DNA of 64,000 nucleotides, taken from contig LLEY01000022.1 in the NCBI GenBank assembly GCA_001414485.1, positions 434,001-498,000 on the forward strand, read 5' to 3'. Source of the DNA: Calycina herbarum. Its lineage: Eukaryota; Ascomycota; Leotiomycetes; Helotiales; Pezizellaceae. The notes under the pieces were generated by a model, which was not told the DNA's origin, did not search any database, and worked only from the letters and a program-made list of their open reading frames with translations. Shown here piece by piece: positions 10,463 through 19,791 of this stretch; positions within the stretch are counted from its first letter, which is position 1, and every line of letters begins with the position of its first letter. The position numbers and the translations under genes are program-made.

Positions 10463-11473
10463 TCACAAGTCCTGCTGCCAAGAATAGTTAAGCTTCTCTG
10501 CGTCCTCCGCATCAAACTTCCTTCCATAAGGACCATAGTACTTCTTGAACACACTTTCCAGGAGCTTGTCGCTCAAGCTCATATGACCTCCTTCGGTAAG
10601 CTCAAACTTGAGAGCTCCCTTCTTATCCAGAGTCTTCAATCCAATCCAATCCTCCTTGTAAATCTCCCGATCCCTCAAGAGAGTAGTCTCCGTCCCATTA
10701 ACCTCAGCAAACCACCCCGTCTCCTTAGGAACAACAGTTTCATCGTCTTCAAACAAATACATCACGAACCTCTCCAACTTTTCCAAGTTCTCCTTGTAAG
10801 TCTGGTTCTTGAGGAGGCGTTCGTTATTGATATCGGCGAGAAAATTCGAGTAGAGAAGGTAATCCTCATACTGCAAAGGATCCCTAAAGTACTGCGCGGG
10901 TACCAATCGATTCTGCACAAAGCTCGACCAAGTATTCGACCTCAAAAGTCCCTCCGCGCCCCTACACAACCAATCCGTGCTCCCACACTTCTGGAATTCC
11001 GCAATCCCATTATGTTGACTCCCAAACGTCACCAGACTTCTCACAGGTGGGAAATTACATCGCTCTATATACCCTCTGAGAAGCTGTCCGCCCTGCGAGA
11101 AACCTAGGGCGTCGACTGCGGGCGCGGTGGAGAGGATGGGGTGGGCGGCTAGGTCGGCGCAGACCTTTTCGATTTGGAGCGTTATGTTTCCGAAGAATGT
11201 TGCGGAACGGTCGGCGGAGGGGTCTTCGTCCAGGCGGATTATGTAGGTTAGGGTACCGGGGTTGGTGTCTTCGGCGAGGGTTGCTACGCTTTGGAGACCT
11301 TCTGCTGCGTAGTTGTCGCCGAGGCCGTGCCAGATTACGAGCGGGAGGGGCGTATCGTTGTCATCGTCGGAGAGAGTTTGTGGTTTGGACAAGGTTGAGG
11401 GAAGTTGAATTATTGAGGATGTGGCGAGGGTAGATGCTGCAAGTACGGAGAGTATTCTCGTGAGAGGCGCCAT
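10463..11473 (-). CDS. PPT1: Palmitoyl-protein thioesterase (PPT1 family)
   Basis: This single-exon gene encodes 336 residues. A hydrophobic signal peptide (residues 1-20) implies secretion or delivery to the vacuole/lysosome. The alpha/beta hydrolase fold begins PLPLVIWHGLGD. The catalytic serine is in GFSQGG (S126), the acid is in FEDDETVVP (about D244) and the histidine in GGHMSLS (H297). Several cysteines (W-L-C-R, E-R-C-N) match the disulfide pattern of the family. The enzyme removes thioester-linked fatty acids from cysteines of proteins being degraded. Length is slightly above human PPT1 (306). It is convergent with the L1-domain gene, with about 240 bases between stops. Confidence 0.92.
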   Translation of the reverse strand: MAPLTRILSVLAASTLATSSIIQLPSTLSKPQTLSDDDNDTPLPLVIWHGLGDNYAAEGLQSVATLAEDTNPGTLTYIIRLDEDPSADRSATFFGNITLQIEKVCADLAAHPILSTAPAVDALGFSQGGQLLRGYIERCNFPPVRSLVTFGSQHNGIAEFQKCGSTDWLCRGAEGLLRSNTWSSFVQNRLVPAQYFRDPLQYEDYLLYSNFLADINNERLLKNQTYKENLEKLERFVMYLFEDDETVVPKETGWFAEVNGTETTLLRDREIYKEDWIGLKTLDKKGALKFELTEGGHMSLSDKLLESVFKKYYGPYGRKFDAEDAEKLNYSWQQDL

Positions 11474-12776
11474 GTTGGTGGTTAATGAAGCTGTTGATGT
11501 TGAAGCTTTAGGGAAGCTTCAGTTGGAGATGGAGAGCTCAGCTGCAGCTTGGTGCGTATGACCGGTTTCATATTGGAAGGCCTAAGGCCATAACCCCAAC
11601 TTCACATGCAACTTCGACAACCTTCCTAATGAGTCTACACCTTCCGCTTTGAAAAATTGTCAAGTTTTCATTCTCCTAGCATAGGTAATGTTTGATGGAC
11701 TTTTCCCCCTCACTACTTTCCTCGATCAGCTATCGTATGTTTGCTGCATAGTTACGGCAAAGCTGCGTAACTTCTAGAACCCAAAATCGTGATCGTTGTT
11801 GAACAATTTCTTGTACTCGTTTTCGTTCTTCCCGTTGAAGCTTTTCTGCCTTATATTACAATTTCATTGCCCAATCTGTTACAATCAAAACAAGCTCAAG
11901 TAAAGCTAGGTCGAAAAGAAATCTCATCTCTGGGATGAGGAAGAATTTTGGACACCAGCTGCGGCGTTGTAGAACCAAAGAAAAGCTTACGATTGTTGCT
12001 TGAATTTGTAAGATACCTACTTCCTGGTACCTTTTGTAACACCAGGTTGAATCGGATGGAGACACCAAATGGAGAAGCAATGCAAGTAGCATTTAAATAC
12101 TAGGCTGGTTTTGGACCTTCTATCTCGAGCCCAGTTTATATGCAGGTGCAGTTATGCACTCCGGAAAATCTATCTTGGATCCGAGTATGAATAAAACAAA
12201 CAAACAATGCAAGTAGCATTGAGGCGAAAGATAGGAATACAAGTCTTGTTGAGGTGGGATCGAGAACTTCAATTGGTACGGGGAGTACCCGAGTCTACAA
12301 TGTCATACAGAGCCTCCGAAAACGGTAAGTCCATGCAAGCTGTCTGCTTCAGAGAAACCCGTTGGGATGGTGTCAAGGCATATGCAGTATGCCATGCCAC
12401 ATTTATCAATCAAGTACTCGTCATGGGTACAACGTAAAAGCAATGTTTGATTTGCTGATCAAGAGATTCAAGGGACTTTGAACCTGAATTCATCCCCGCC
12501 TCGTCCACAATCTATTTACGGCGGTATATACATTCGTCAGCTAGCAATCAAGTACGACATGATTGTATCGAGAAACAACCTCTCCTCGTATCTATGGCTC
12601 CAGAATGACTCTTTCCGCCAATGAAGACTCATTTTGGAGGCGACTCGGGTTCGGGGAGAGCCCTCAGAGGCTCTACCTTAGTGGGTATAAAGTCCAACCT
12701 GCCTTCCTGTATTCTTCTCTTTTCGTAACACATAGACTTTTGATCAGCAGCTCTTTCATCATTGCAACCTCACACA
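11474..12776. other. Intergenic, no gene seen
   Basis: This is the promoter side of the thioesterase and of the peroxidase. Short frames only. A direct repeat of AACAATGCAAGTAGCATT type occurs at about 12077-12095 and 12204-12222. TATA-like GGGTATAAA lies at 12682, about 95 bases before the peroxidase ATG. Confidence 0.45.
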
Positions 12777-14841
12777 ATGTTGCTCCCCTTTCTACTCACT
12801 CTATTCTCTCAATTCCTCTGTCTGAATTGCCAGGCTGTAGACGAAAATGGAATCACTTTGTTCGAAAAGATAGAGTCGGCGGAAAGACGAGCTCTAGATC
12901 CTCGAGGACAAAGACTCCCGACATTCGTTATTCCATGTAGCGAGAACGCTGGGTCTTCTTACTTGGAGCAAGAGCAAACATCCGCCCAATGGATGAGGAT
13001 TGTTTTCCATGATGCGATCACCAAGAACATCGCTGGACCGGGTCTAGGGCAAGTTTGAATTATGTCTCTATTCTTGAACGTATGCTGAGAAATGTAGGGG
13101 CGTCGATGCCTCTATTGGGTTTGAATCAGACCGATCAGAAAACTTTGGCGTTTTTATAAATGTTGCGCTTGGTCAGGTGTGTTTAACATTTATTAACATG
13201 AACACTAAACTAATTACTCCAGTTCAACGAATTCGTTAGCCCATATCAATCAATGTCAGATCTTATTGCACTTGTAAGTCAACCGGAATCAAACCGCTTC
13301 CCCCTTTTTAATGGCGTTGAAAGGGACTATCACTCAGCCTTTTTTCTTGCGCAAATGATGGCCGATTCCTGCCACTTCGAGTTGGTAGAATCGATGCTAC
13401 TGAACCTGGCCCAGCCGGTGTCCCAGGACCAGCTGATGCATTTGAATTTGCGACTTCCGCATTTGCAAGAGCCGGGTTTTCTCAACGTGAAATGATACAA
13501 TCGATGTAAGTGGGTTGTACCTAGTGAGAGATTAAGAAATTGACATTATTTAGAGCCTGTGGTCATTCACTGGGAGGTGTACATGCCACGAACTTTCCGG
13601 AGATTGGTACTGCCTTTCTCTTCCCTAATATCTGTTGAGGTACTGATGACCAAGTTAGTTCCTACCAGCACAATCAATGGCACCAAGTAAGTAAACACTC
13701 TATTTTGCCAAAACTTTTCTGACCTTTTCCGCTGCACTCACGGCCGTGACTCGTTCGATAGTACCCCTGCTGTCTTTGATAATACCGTAGTTCAAGAGTA
13801 TCTCACTGGTACAGGAAAACGGGGAGGGCCTCTAGTCACAGCGTCTCATGAGGCTTATCGATCTGATTTGCGCATCTTTTCGTCGGACCAGAATGTAACG
13901 ATCACAGCTATGTTAGTGAAGAACAAAACCCAATTTTCACACGCTGACGTTTCTTCAGGTCATCACCAACAACTTTTGAAGACACTTGCTTTACAATTTT
14001 TGAAAAATTGGTCAATACAGTCCCAGATGCCGTCACCCTCTCTGATCCTATCGTACCTGGAACATGGCTTGTAATGGAAAGCCACCTAGATCTCACTCCA
14101 GATGGAAATCCAACTTACTCAGGTATTCTCGCATATAACTCCAAAACAGTTACTGCACCTGCTACAGCAGCATACTCCTACATAACTTCCAAGGGGGCAA
14201 GCATCGGAGCAACAACTGGTGGTGTAATATGTATGTAATCCCATTCTCCAGTCTCAAGAGCGACTACTAACCATGTTCTTAGCTTCCCAGCCCAGTATTG
14301 CATTTGGCACAATCAGCAATTACAATTTCTCCGATGTCTTGAGTAGCCCAAGTATCACCTCATTCAACGTTCAGAACTTGTATTCCACACCAATCAACTT
14401 AAATCTCTTCATCGTTCCTTCCCAGAGCTTCTGGAGCAACATCCATGTAGAGGGTATAGAAACTTCTCAATCTCTCCTCCGCGCAGCAGTAAGTTCCGTT
14501 ACACCCCTTCCATCAACAACAAAAATTTAACTAACCAAACTTCCCCCAAGCTCCTCACAACACTCGCTCCTTCCGGGACAAAACTTACTGCCATCATGTG
14601 GTACACCGCACCACAACCAGGATCCGTCGCTCTTCGCACTAAGATGTTGACATTCACATTGACTTCGTTCACCACTCGGGACGCTTATACGATTTTCCAG
14701 GGGACTGTTATAAGGCCTGCTGGAGGGGAAAGCTTTGAAAGATTGAATTTTGGGGTCAAGTTGGGTACTGCGCAGGCCAGTGCCAAGGTGGAAAATGACA
14801 AGTTTAAGTTCTGTGGGACGGATGTTTCTCTTAATTGCTGA
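12777..14841 (+). CDS. Secreted class II heme peroxidase, ten exons
   Basis: Exons by splice signal and phase: 12777-13048, 13098-13176, 13223-13273, 13324-13505, 13554-13606, 13659-13686, 13762-13911, 13959-14230, 14283-14488, 14551-14841. They give about 527 residues. A signal peptide (MLLPFLLTLFSQFLCLN...) is followed by the distal heme site QWMRIVFHDA, a GGVDASIGFE calcium-site region, the LPLRVGRIDATEPG substrate-side loop, and the proximal histidine site IACGHSLGGVHATNF. A ~250-residue C-terminal beta-rich part lacks a motif I know. This is an ascomycete generic class II peroxidase, an extracellular enzyme oxidising phenolics with H2O2. Intron 1 uses a GC donor (GG/GCAAGT). The acceptor of intron 6 is uncertain. 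The ATG used is the first in frame; an upstream TTG is not a start. Confidence 0.85.
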
Positions 14842-16301
14842 CGAGCCCGGAGTTGAGATTGGTGGATGGTTTAAGACCTATTCTTGGCACCTTCTCCTAT
14901 TCATTGCGATATGAAATCAAAAGCACTTTTTGATGGAATTCTTCTGGTTTTAACAACCTCATCTTTTATCATCCTTTGTACTTCTCCTTTGCGATGTGGT
15001 GACTGAGAAGGAAGGGTGGGTTCGCGATGGACAACAAACGCGGCAATATATACTTCAAGTTCGTACCTGACCATCTACTCCGTATTTCTTGTTGTTCCAG
15101 CTTTCTAGGGTATTTCAAAATTACCCTCAATGATTAGAACAATCTTTAAATGTTGACCCGGATCATCTTTTCAAACACTCGTTTTAAATTTTCCAAGATG
15201 TTTAGGTTGAAGCCTTCTACAATGTTGTAACGAGAGCTAATGGGGCCCATTCCCCTCGATGTAACGTCAAGACTGCAACGAACTAATGGCATGCATACAT
15301 ATGAGTTTAACCTAAGTAGGCAGTGGTGGCTGGGCAATTCAACTCCAAGAAGCAAGTTTACTACTTTGAAGACACATTACCACTATAATCTCAGACGACA
15401 AGTGAGCCCACCAAAGTCCATTTCCGTCTTTGGACATGAGCAGTCGCTGCTCTAACCTGAGCTGAGCCCTGAGCCTGAGCACGCTAATGAGTCAGATGGA
15501 TCATGCTCAAGGGGATCGATCCCTTTCTGGCTCCCTCTAGAATCGGTTATAGTTTCTATATTATCTATATATAGACTTTTATAGGTCCTATTGCTTGATT
15601 AGCCACCTTTTCAAGCCTATTAAGATGTCGTGACGGTACACGTTCTCACTCCCCTGTCACACTTGTTAACGGGTCCTCGTTGAGCCGATTGGATTCCCTC
15701 TGGTCGAGTCGTACGTAAATCAGTATGGTTATTGAGCAAGTGAGATTTGAAAAATTCGAGTCGAAAGGGGGAGGCCTCGCTTAAATGTCCCTTCAGAACC
15801 TTCTCAACTCTCTCCCCAAACAACGACCCAACTCGCATACGAGTACACGACTAACCTGAGTAAAATCCACACCTTCACGTACACCAGGCCTGCCTCCGCA
15901 GTAAGTGCCACTGAGCATTCTTTCACCCCTCTGGGTGCCGTATCACAGACGCATGGATTTCTGTAGTAGCTCCGTGTGGAGTATTAGTGCCGATGTAATT
16001 TTGCCTTGCTAGGATCTGCATAAATCTCTCAAAGCCACTGGACCTTGGTGACTCCTCATTGACGCGGCATCGCCGCTGCATATCTCTCCCATACTCAGCT
16101 GATCCTTCACTCTTGTTTCCTACCATGGTTTGGCTGTCAACGCCGATGCAATTCTGCCTTGATATAATCTGCATGAATCTCATCTTCCCCAAGATGAGCT
16201 TTTGTTGCACCTCGCAGGCTAATTATAAGGGCTTATGCACCACGACGTGCAACAAAGCTCAATCCCAACGCCGCTTCAACTGCATTCACCCACCAGTGTA
16301 T
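14842..16301. other. Intergenic with short repeats
   Basis: No convincing gene. A short AT-rich sequence at about 15089-15152 (CTTGTTGTTCCAGCTTTCTAG onward) resembles 43380-43445. An imperfect 44-base direct repeat at ~15989-16032 and ~16141-16184 lies inside a minus-strand 86-codon frame (16183-15923), where it encodes RFMQI-x-x-RQN-x-IG twice. These are described as findings. Confidence 0.4.
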
Positions 16302-17259
16302 TTAAATGCCCGGTTTCCTCCCCACAATACAAACATGATCAAGCGTATGATAGACATCCGCGTCAATCTCCCTCTCCGCCTCCATTCTCACCCGTTCAAT
16401 CCTCTGTCTACTCCACCCCTCTCCCTTCCCCTCACTCACCAACCCCTCCAAAACACCCACAAAACAAGCCATTGCATTCCTCGTCCCCTTCTCCCTAAAG
16501 CCCAGTCCCGCATCCTGCACCCTATCCGTCGAAAACACATCCTCATGTACATCCACCAACCCGATACCCCTCCACACCTCCTCCCTCCCCACATTACCCC
16601 GCGCTTGCATCGCCATGCCAATTACCAGATCCTCCTTCTCCCTAAAGCTTTCCAGCCCGTTATAGATCTCCTGACACGCCTTCCGACTCAAGCCCGGAGT
16701 GTCACAATAAAGCGAGAAATTACACGAATCAATCCACTGCAACCACCCACCAGGTTTCAGCAACGCAAGCAGGTTTTGGATCGTAGAGATCCATTCCGAG
16801 CGTGTGGTGGCCATGCTGACGAAGCGAACGGCGACGAGGTTGTAGGTTCCCATTTCCGAGGAGCAAAATGGAGAGAGCTATCTTGTGTGCGGAAGGAGAT
16901 GTTTCGGGGCAGGGCTGAGGGGTGAGGGAAGGCGGAGGGGGAGATATCGAAGCCTATTAATTTGGCGCTGGGGAAGGTGCGGGCGACGTCGATGAGCCAT
17001 GAACCGGTGCCGGTGCCGATCTCTGCTATCCTGAGGGTGCCACGTTGGTGGGGGAGGTTGATGCTGATGGTGGGGTGGATTAGGAAGCCGAGAGTCTGGG
17101 TTGTGATGTGGTGTTGTTCGTCTAGTCTGGTTGAGGGGGTTGGTGTCAGGTTCGGTTCTTATATTGGGGGCGGAGACGTACTTCGTACCTTTCAGGTATT
17201 TCCTCGATGCGGTAGAAGGTTTCTTTTGCTTCGGGATTGGGATCTTGTGAGTCTATCAT
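16302..17259 (-). pseudogene. SAM-dependent methyltransferase, frameshifted
   Basis: Exon 1 is 17259-17189 (MIDSQDPNPEAKETFYRIEE...), intron 17188-17127 (GTACGA...CCAG), and exon 2 starts at 17126. The Rossmann motif I is IAEIGTGTGSWLIDVA with an acidic motif (LIGFDIS), typical of small fungal class I methyltransferases near secondary-metabolite genes. At about 16853-16870 the frame breaks. The conserved GTYNLVAVRFVSM, LLKPGGWLQWIDSCNF and C-terminal stretches continue in the frame one base off, to the stop at 16302. A single missing base in CCTCGGAAATGGG would restore it, so this is either a recent disabling mutation or an assembly error. If intact the product would be about 300 residues. 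The substrate is unknown. Confidence 0.75.
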
Positions 17260-17460
17260 GATGTCAAGTTTCTCTCTGAAAGGACGTCTACATGTTCCAC
17301 AGCAAGGTGACAGACACATCGACGTCTTCCCGTCTCTGCATGCTTCAGCTTTTCAGAAGCGGCCGCGCTTGGAAATGACACCGTTTTGGTTTCAGTGAAC
17401 CGTTCGCACAAAGTTAGAGCAACGGGCCAGCAACTGGCGCGAGAAAAAGAAGCTATTCCG

Positions 17461-17751
17461 ATGCCACGATATCCATACAAACCACTGCCTCGGCAATACA
17501 TCCGTATCTTAGAACTCCATCCCGGCCCAAGAGACGCACCCCTCGTCTGCAACATCGTTACCCAACAAATAGACAGCAATCCTTACGATGCGCTCTCCTA
17601 TGTATGGGGCGATCTAACTCTAGTCGTAGTAGTGAAGTGCATCGACGAGACTGACGAAGGCGAGCTCGGTATTGGGAACGGCCTTGCCAAAGCACTGATC
17701 GCCTTCCGGCTTCCTAAGCAAACGCGCTGCATCTGGATTGATGCCCTCTGC
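17461..17751 (+). pseudogene. HET gene, 5' half, interrupted
   Basis: The ATG at 17461 (MPRYPYKPLPRQY) opens a heterokaryon-incompatibility (HET) domain: IRILELHPG, YDALSYVWGD, LAKALIAFRLP and finally TRCIWIDALC at 17751. HET proteins trigger cell death after fusion of unlike hyphae. Immediately after IDALC the sequence changes to unrelated DNA that stays open to a stop at 18021 but has no HET motifs. The continuation (IKQNDVAERQSQV...) is found 5.4 kb downstream after a second copy of the GATGC-CTCTGC codons. The first half is thus cut off by an insertion. Confidence 0.8.
17739..17751 (+). repeat. Left junction core (TGATGCCCTCTGC)
   Basis: This 13-bp HET-derived sequence at the left edge of the insertion is repeated with changes at 19779-19791 (CGATACAGTTTGC) and 23119-23131 (CGATGCACTCTGC). 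It behaves like a target-site duplication or recombination core around two tandem units. Confidence 0.55.
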
Positions 17752-19778
17752 TTATATCTCGATCGATACCGAACGAAGTGCCGCAGAAACTTGAGGTTTC
17801 GACTTCTATTTTCTGAGGGGTTTCGTTTTACGCATTTGGGCTACTCGGATCGTGAAATATATCCATATATCGCTTTTTATCTTCATTTAGTAATGCCACC
17901 TTCGCGTCGCCTTACCTGTTCTTTGTCTCGATCTATGTATCCTTGCTTTGAGCCGCAAGCGAAATTTACAGAGGGATGTGTGCAATGTTGCAAGTTGAGT
18001 GGTTCCCCCTTTTTAATTTGAGGTATAGCGCTACATATACACACAAACCCCCTTGGGATTGACCTCGGGGTTCTTTTAGTTCCAAGCTACCGTATCTCTT
18101 GCGGAGACGAAGTTGAATCTGATCTACCAATTAGATGGATCCGAATGCGGTTCGGGGATATCTACTGACCTTCCGTTGGTGAATTCGTTCTCTGCCAGTG
18201 CCGTATTAGGGGTCAACTCTTATTGCATTTAATGATGTGGAGACATCAGAACGACAGGGAAAGCAATGTTGTTTGTTGTTATGCCGTAAATTTATCAGTC
18301 GTGTGGATTAACAGGTCTTCAAGTTTCCCGCCGCTTAAAAGTGAGAGATCTGGTTTAATGTACTAAAAGAAGCTGTGGCACGAGTCAACCATGACCCCAT
18401 GATTCAAATTTGAGTAAAGGAGACTTTGGAAGACTACAGGGAACCTTCGCACAGTACATGAATTACTGTGTAATCCAAACATGGCACAACACCGCCGCAC
18501 ACCGGCATCAGGGGCCGGCCACATCAGCCAGCACCTCCGCTGAGGTGCCGTCTTGGACAATTGGACTTCTCATACCCATGTCCCGTTCGCGCCACCTTTC
18601 CTCATCGGCTGACCGTCTTGGCCTATCAATATCGTAAGACCAAATATCATATGCTTTCAGAATAGCTTTGCCGGCAGCAAGCTCTTGGGGGTACGTCGTG
18701 AGTACCTTGTCCATTTCGTGGTAAAAGTCTTCTCGATATGGTCGCCATCCAAAGTACATCTTCGTGTATTCCCAATACTCTGGGAACCATCCGCCGAATT
18801 CCCAGTCAATAATACCTGTTATCTTCCCATTCTTTACCATGATGTTCTCAGGTGACATGTCTGCATGAGTAAATTTCGTGACATAGGAATTGGATTTGTT
18901 GTGAACATTTGTAACGTCCTTGTCGAAAGCCCATAAATCCATAGAATCGTCTCTTCGCACAAATTTATGGAAGACGGCTATGCTCTCGAAGGGACCGAAG
19001 CGTCTACCGCCTAAGCGGTGATCATAGCCGGATCCTAGCATCAATGATCCAACAAATCCTTCTTTAGGCGGTTGAAGACCTCGTAGCTGTAATAGATATC
19101 CTGCAAGCTCTGTAACTAAGCTTGTTTTTTGCTCTGGTGTCAAGGTTTGCCAAGTCACGTTTAGGGTCTTACCCGGAACTAACTCCATAACCAGGTCCTG
19201 AGATCCATCTGTACGATTGTATACACCGAAGACTTTGGGAATTGGAATTGTGGTATTTTGACGAACAAACTCCATCGCCTCAAATTCAGTCGGATGACAT
19301 TGAAACTTAATCAGTTGTTTGTGACCGATATACCGAACCTTCGCTCCTGATCCCTTAAGCCTCTCGTAAGTCTTGTTTCCTTCCATAGACGGTCCCATGT
19401 TCGAAGCCTGATGCATAGAGGAAGATATTTGTTACTCATCTTTATATTCGCGCCGTGGTGGTTGCCTCGTCGTAATGTCGATGTAGGAAGAATAAGCTGG
19501 CAAGGTTGCGGTTGGACGAGAATTGATTGTAGAAATGTGATAGCGTTTGCGACGACGACGGGGAGCCGGACGAGCGGAGGTTATGCTTGTATGTCGACTA
19601 ACACAACGTGACGCAGAGGAACGATTGTCGTTGGAGACATTCATGGGAATCGAAGCCAGAGTGGTCGATTGAGGCTTGCAGGAATTCAGCGATGCTTAGT
19701 CAGGGTTCATCGGAGAAAGAGTCTTGGCAGTCCCGAGGATCTGCCGGGGGTGTGACTTGTTGGCTCTTCTCGCCAGGT
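17752..19778. mobile_element. Inserted unit 1 (carries APH-like gene)
   Basis: This unit of about 2.03 kb begins with end sequence B (17752-~17835, containing CGATCGATACCGAAC and GGGTTTCGTTTT) and finishes with end sequence A (19715-~19770, containing CCCGAGGATCTGCCGGGGG). The same B and A ends bound the next unit. The interiors of the two units are unrelated, and the cargo here is a kinase-like gene. There are no clear terminal inverted repeats and no transposase or recombinase gene, so it would depend on a helper. It is bounded by the 13-bp core on both sides. The mechanism is unknown. Confidence 0.5.
18508..19416 (-). CDS. APH/ChoK-like phosphotransferase
   Basis: This single-exon gene encodes 302 residues of the aminoglycoside-phosphotransferase-like kinase fold. 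An N-lobe begins KVRYIGHKQLIKFQCHPTEFEAMEFV, with IPIPKVFGVY and a hinge DLVMELVPGKTL. The catalytic loop is THADMSPENIMV (H-x-D-x4-N) and the metal-binding segment is IIDWEFGGWFPEYWE, equivalent to DFG. Such genes are multicopy in filamentous fungi, and their substrates (small hydroxylated molecules, choline- or hydroxylysine-like) are mostly unknown; resistance to an aminoglycoside is not implied. It lies wholly inside inserted unit 1, which makes it cargo. The frame is intact, with all catalytic residues present. Confidence 0.8.
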   Translation of the reverse strand: MHQASNMGPSMEGNKTYERLKGSGAKVRYIGHKQLIKFQCHPTEFEAMEFVRQNTTIPIPKVFGVYNRTDGSQDLVMELVPGKTLNVTWQTLTPEQKTSLVTELAGYLLQLRGLQPPKEGFVGSLMLGSGYDHRLGGRRFGPFESIAVFHKFVRRDDSMDLWAFDKDVTNVHNKSNSYVTKFTHADMSPENIMVKNGKITGIIDWEFGGWFPEYWEYTKMYFGWRPYREDFYHEMDKVLTTYPQELAAGKAILKAYDIWSYDIDRPRRSADEERWRERDMGMRSPIVQDGTSAEVLADVAGP

Positions 19779-19791
19779 CGATACAGTTTGC
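19779..19791 (+). repeat. Middle junction core (CGATACAGTTTGC)
   Basis: This lies exactly between end A of unit 1 and end B of unit 2. It differs from the right copy at 23119 at three positions, all C/T, G/A or G/C changes. Confidence 0.45.

Noticed and set aside
16235..16925. Proline-rich frames on the plus strand
   Set aside because: They lie opposite the methyltransferase exon and are antisense shadows.
17752..18021. HET frame continuing to 18021
   Set aside because: Sequence after IDALC is unrelated to HET and matches end B of the inserted unit, so it is not gene sequence.
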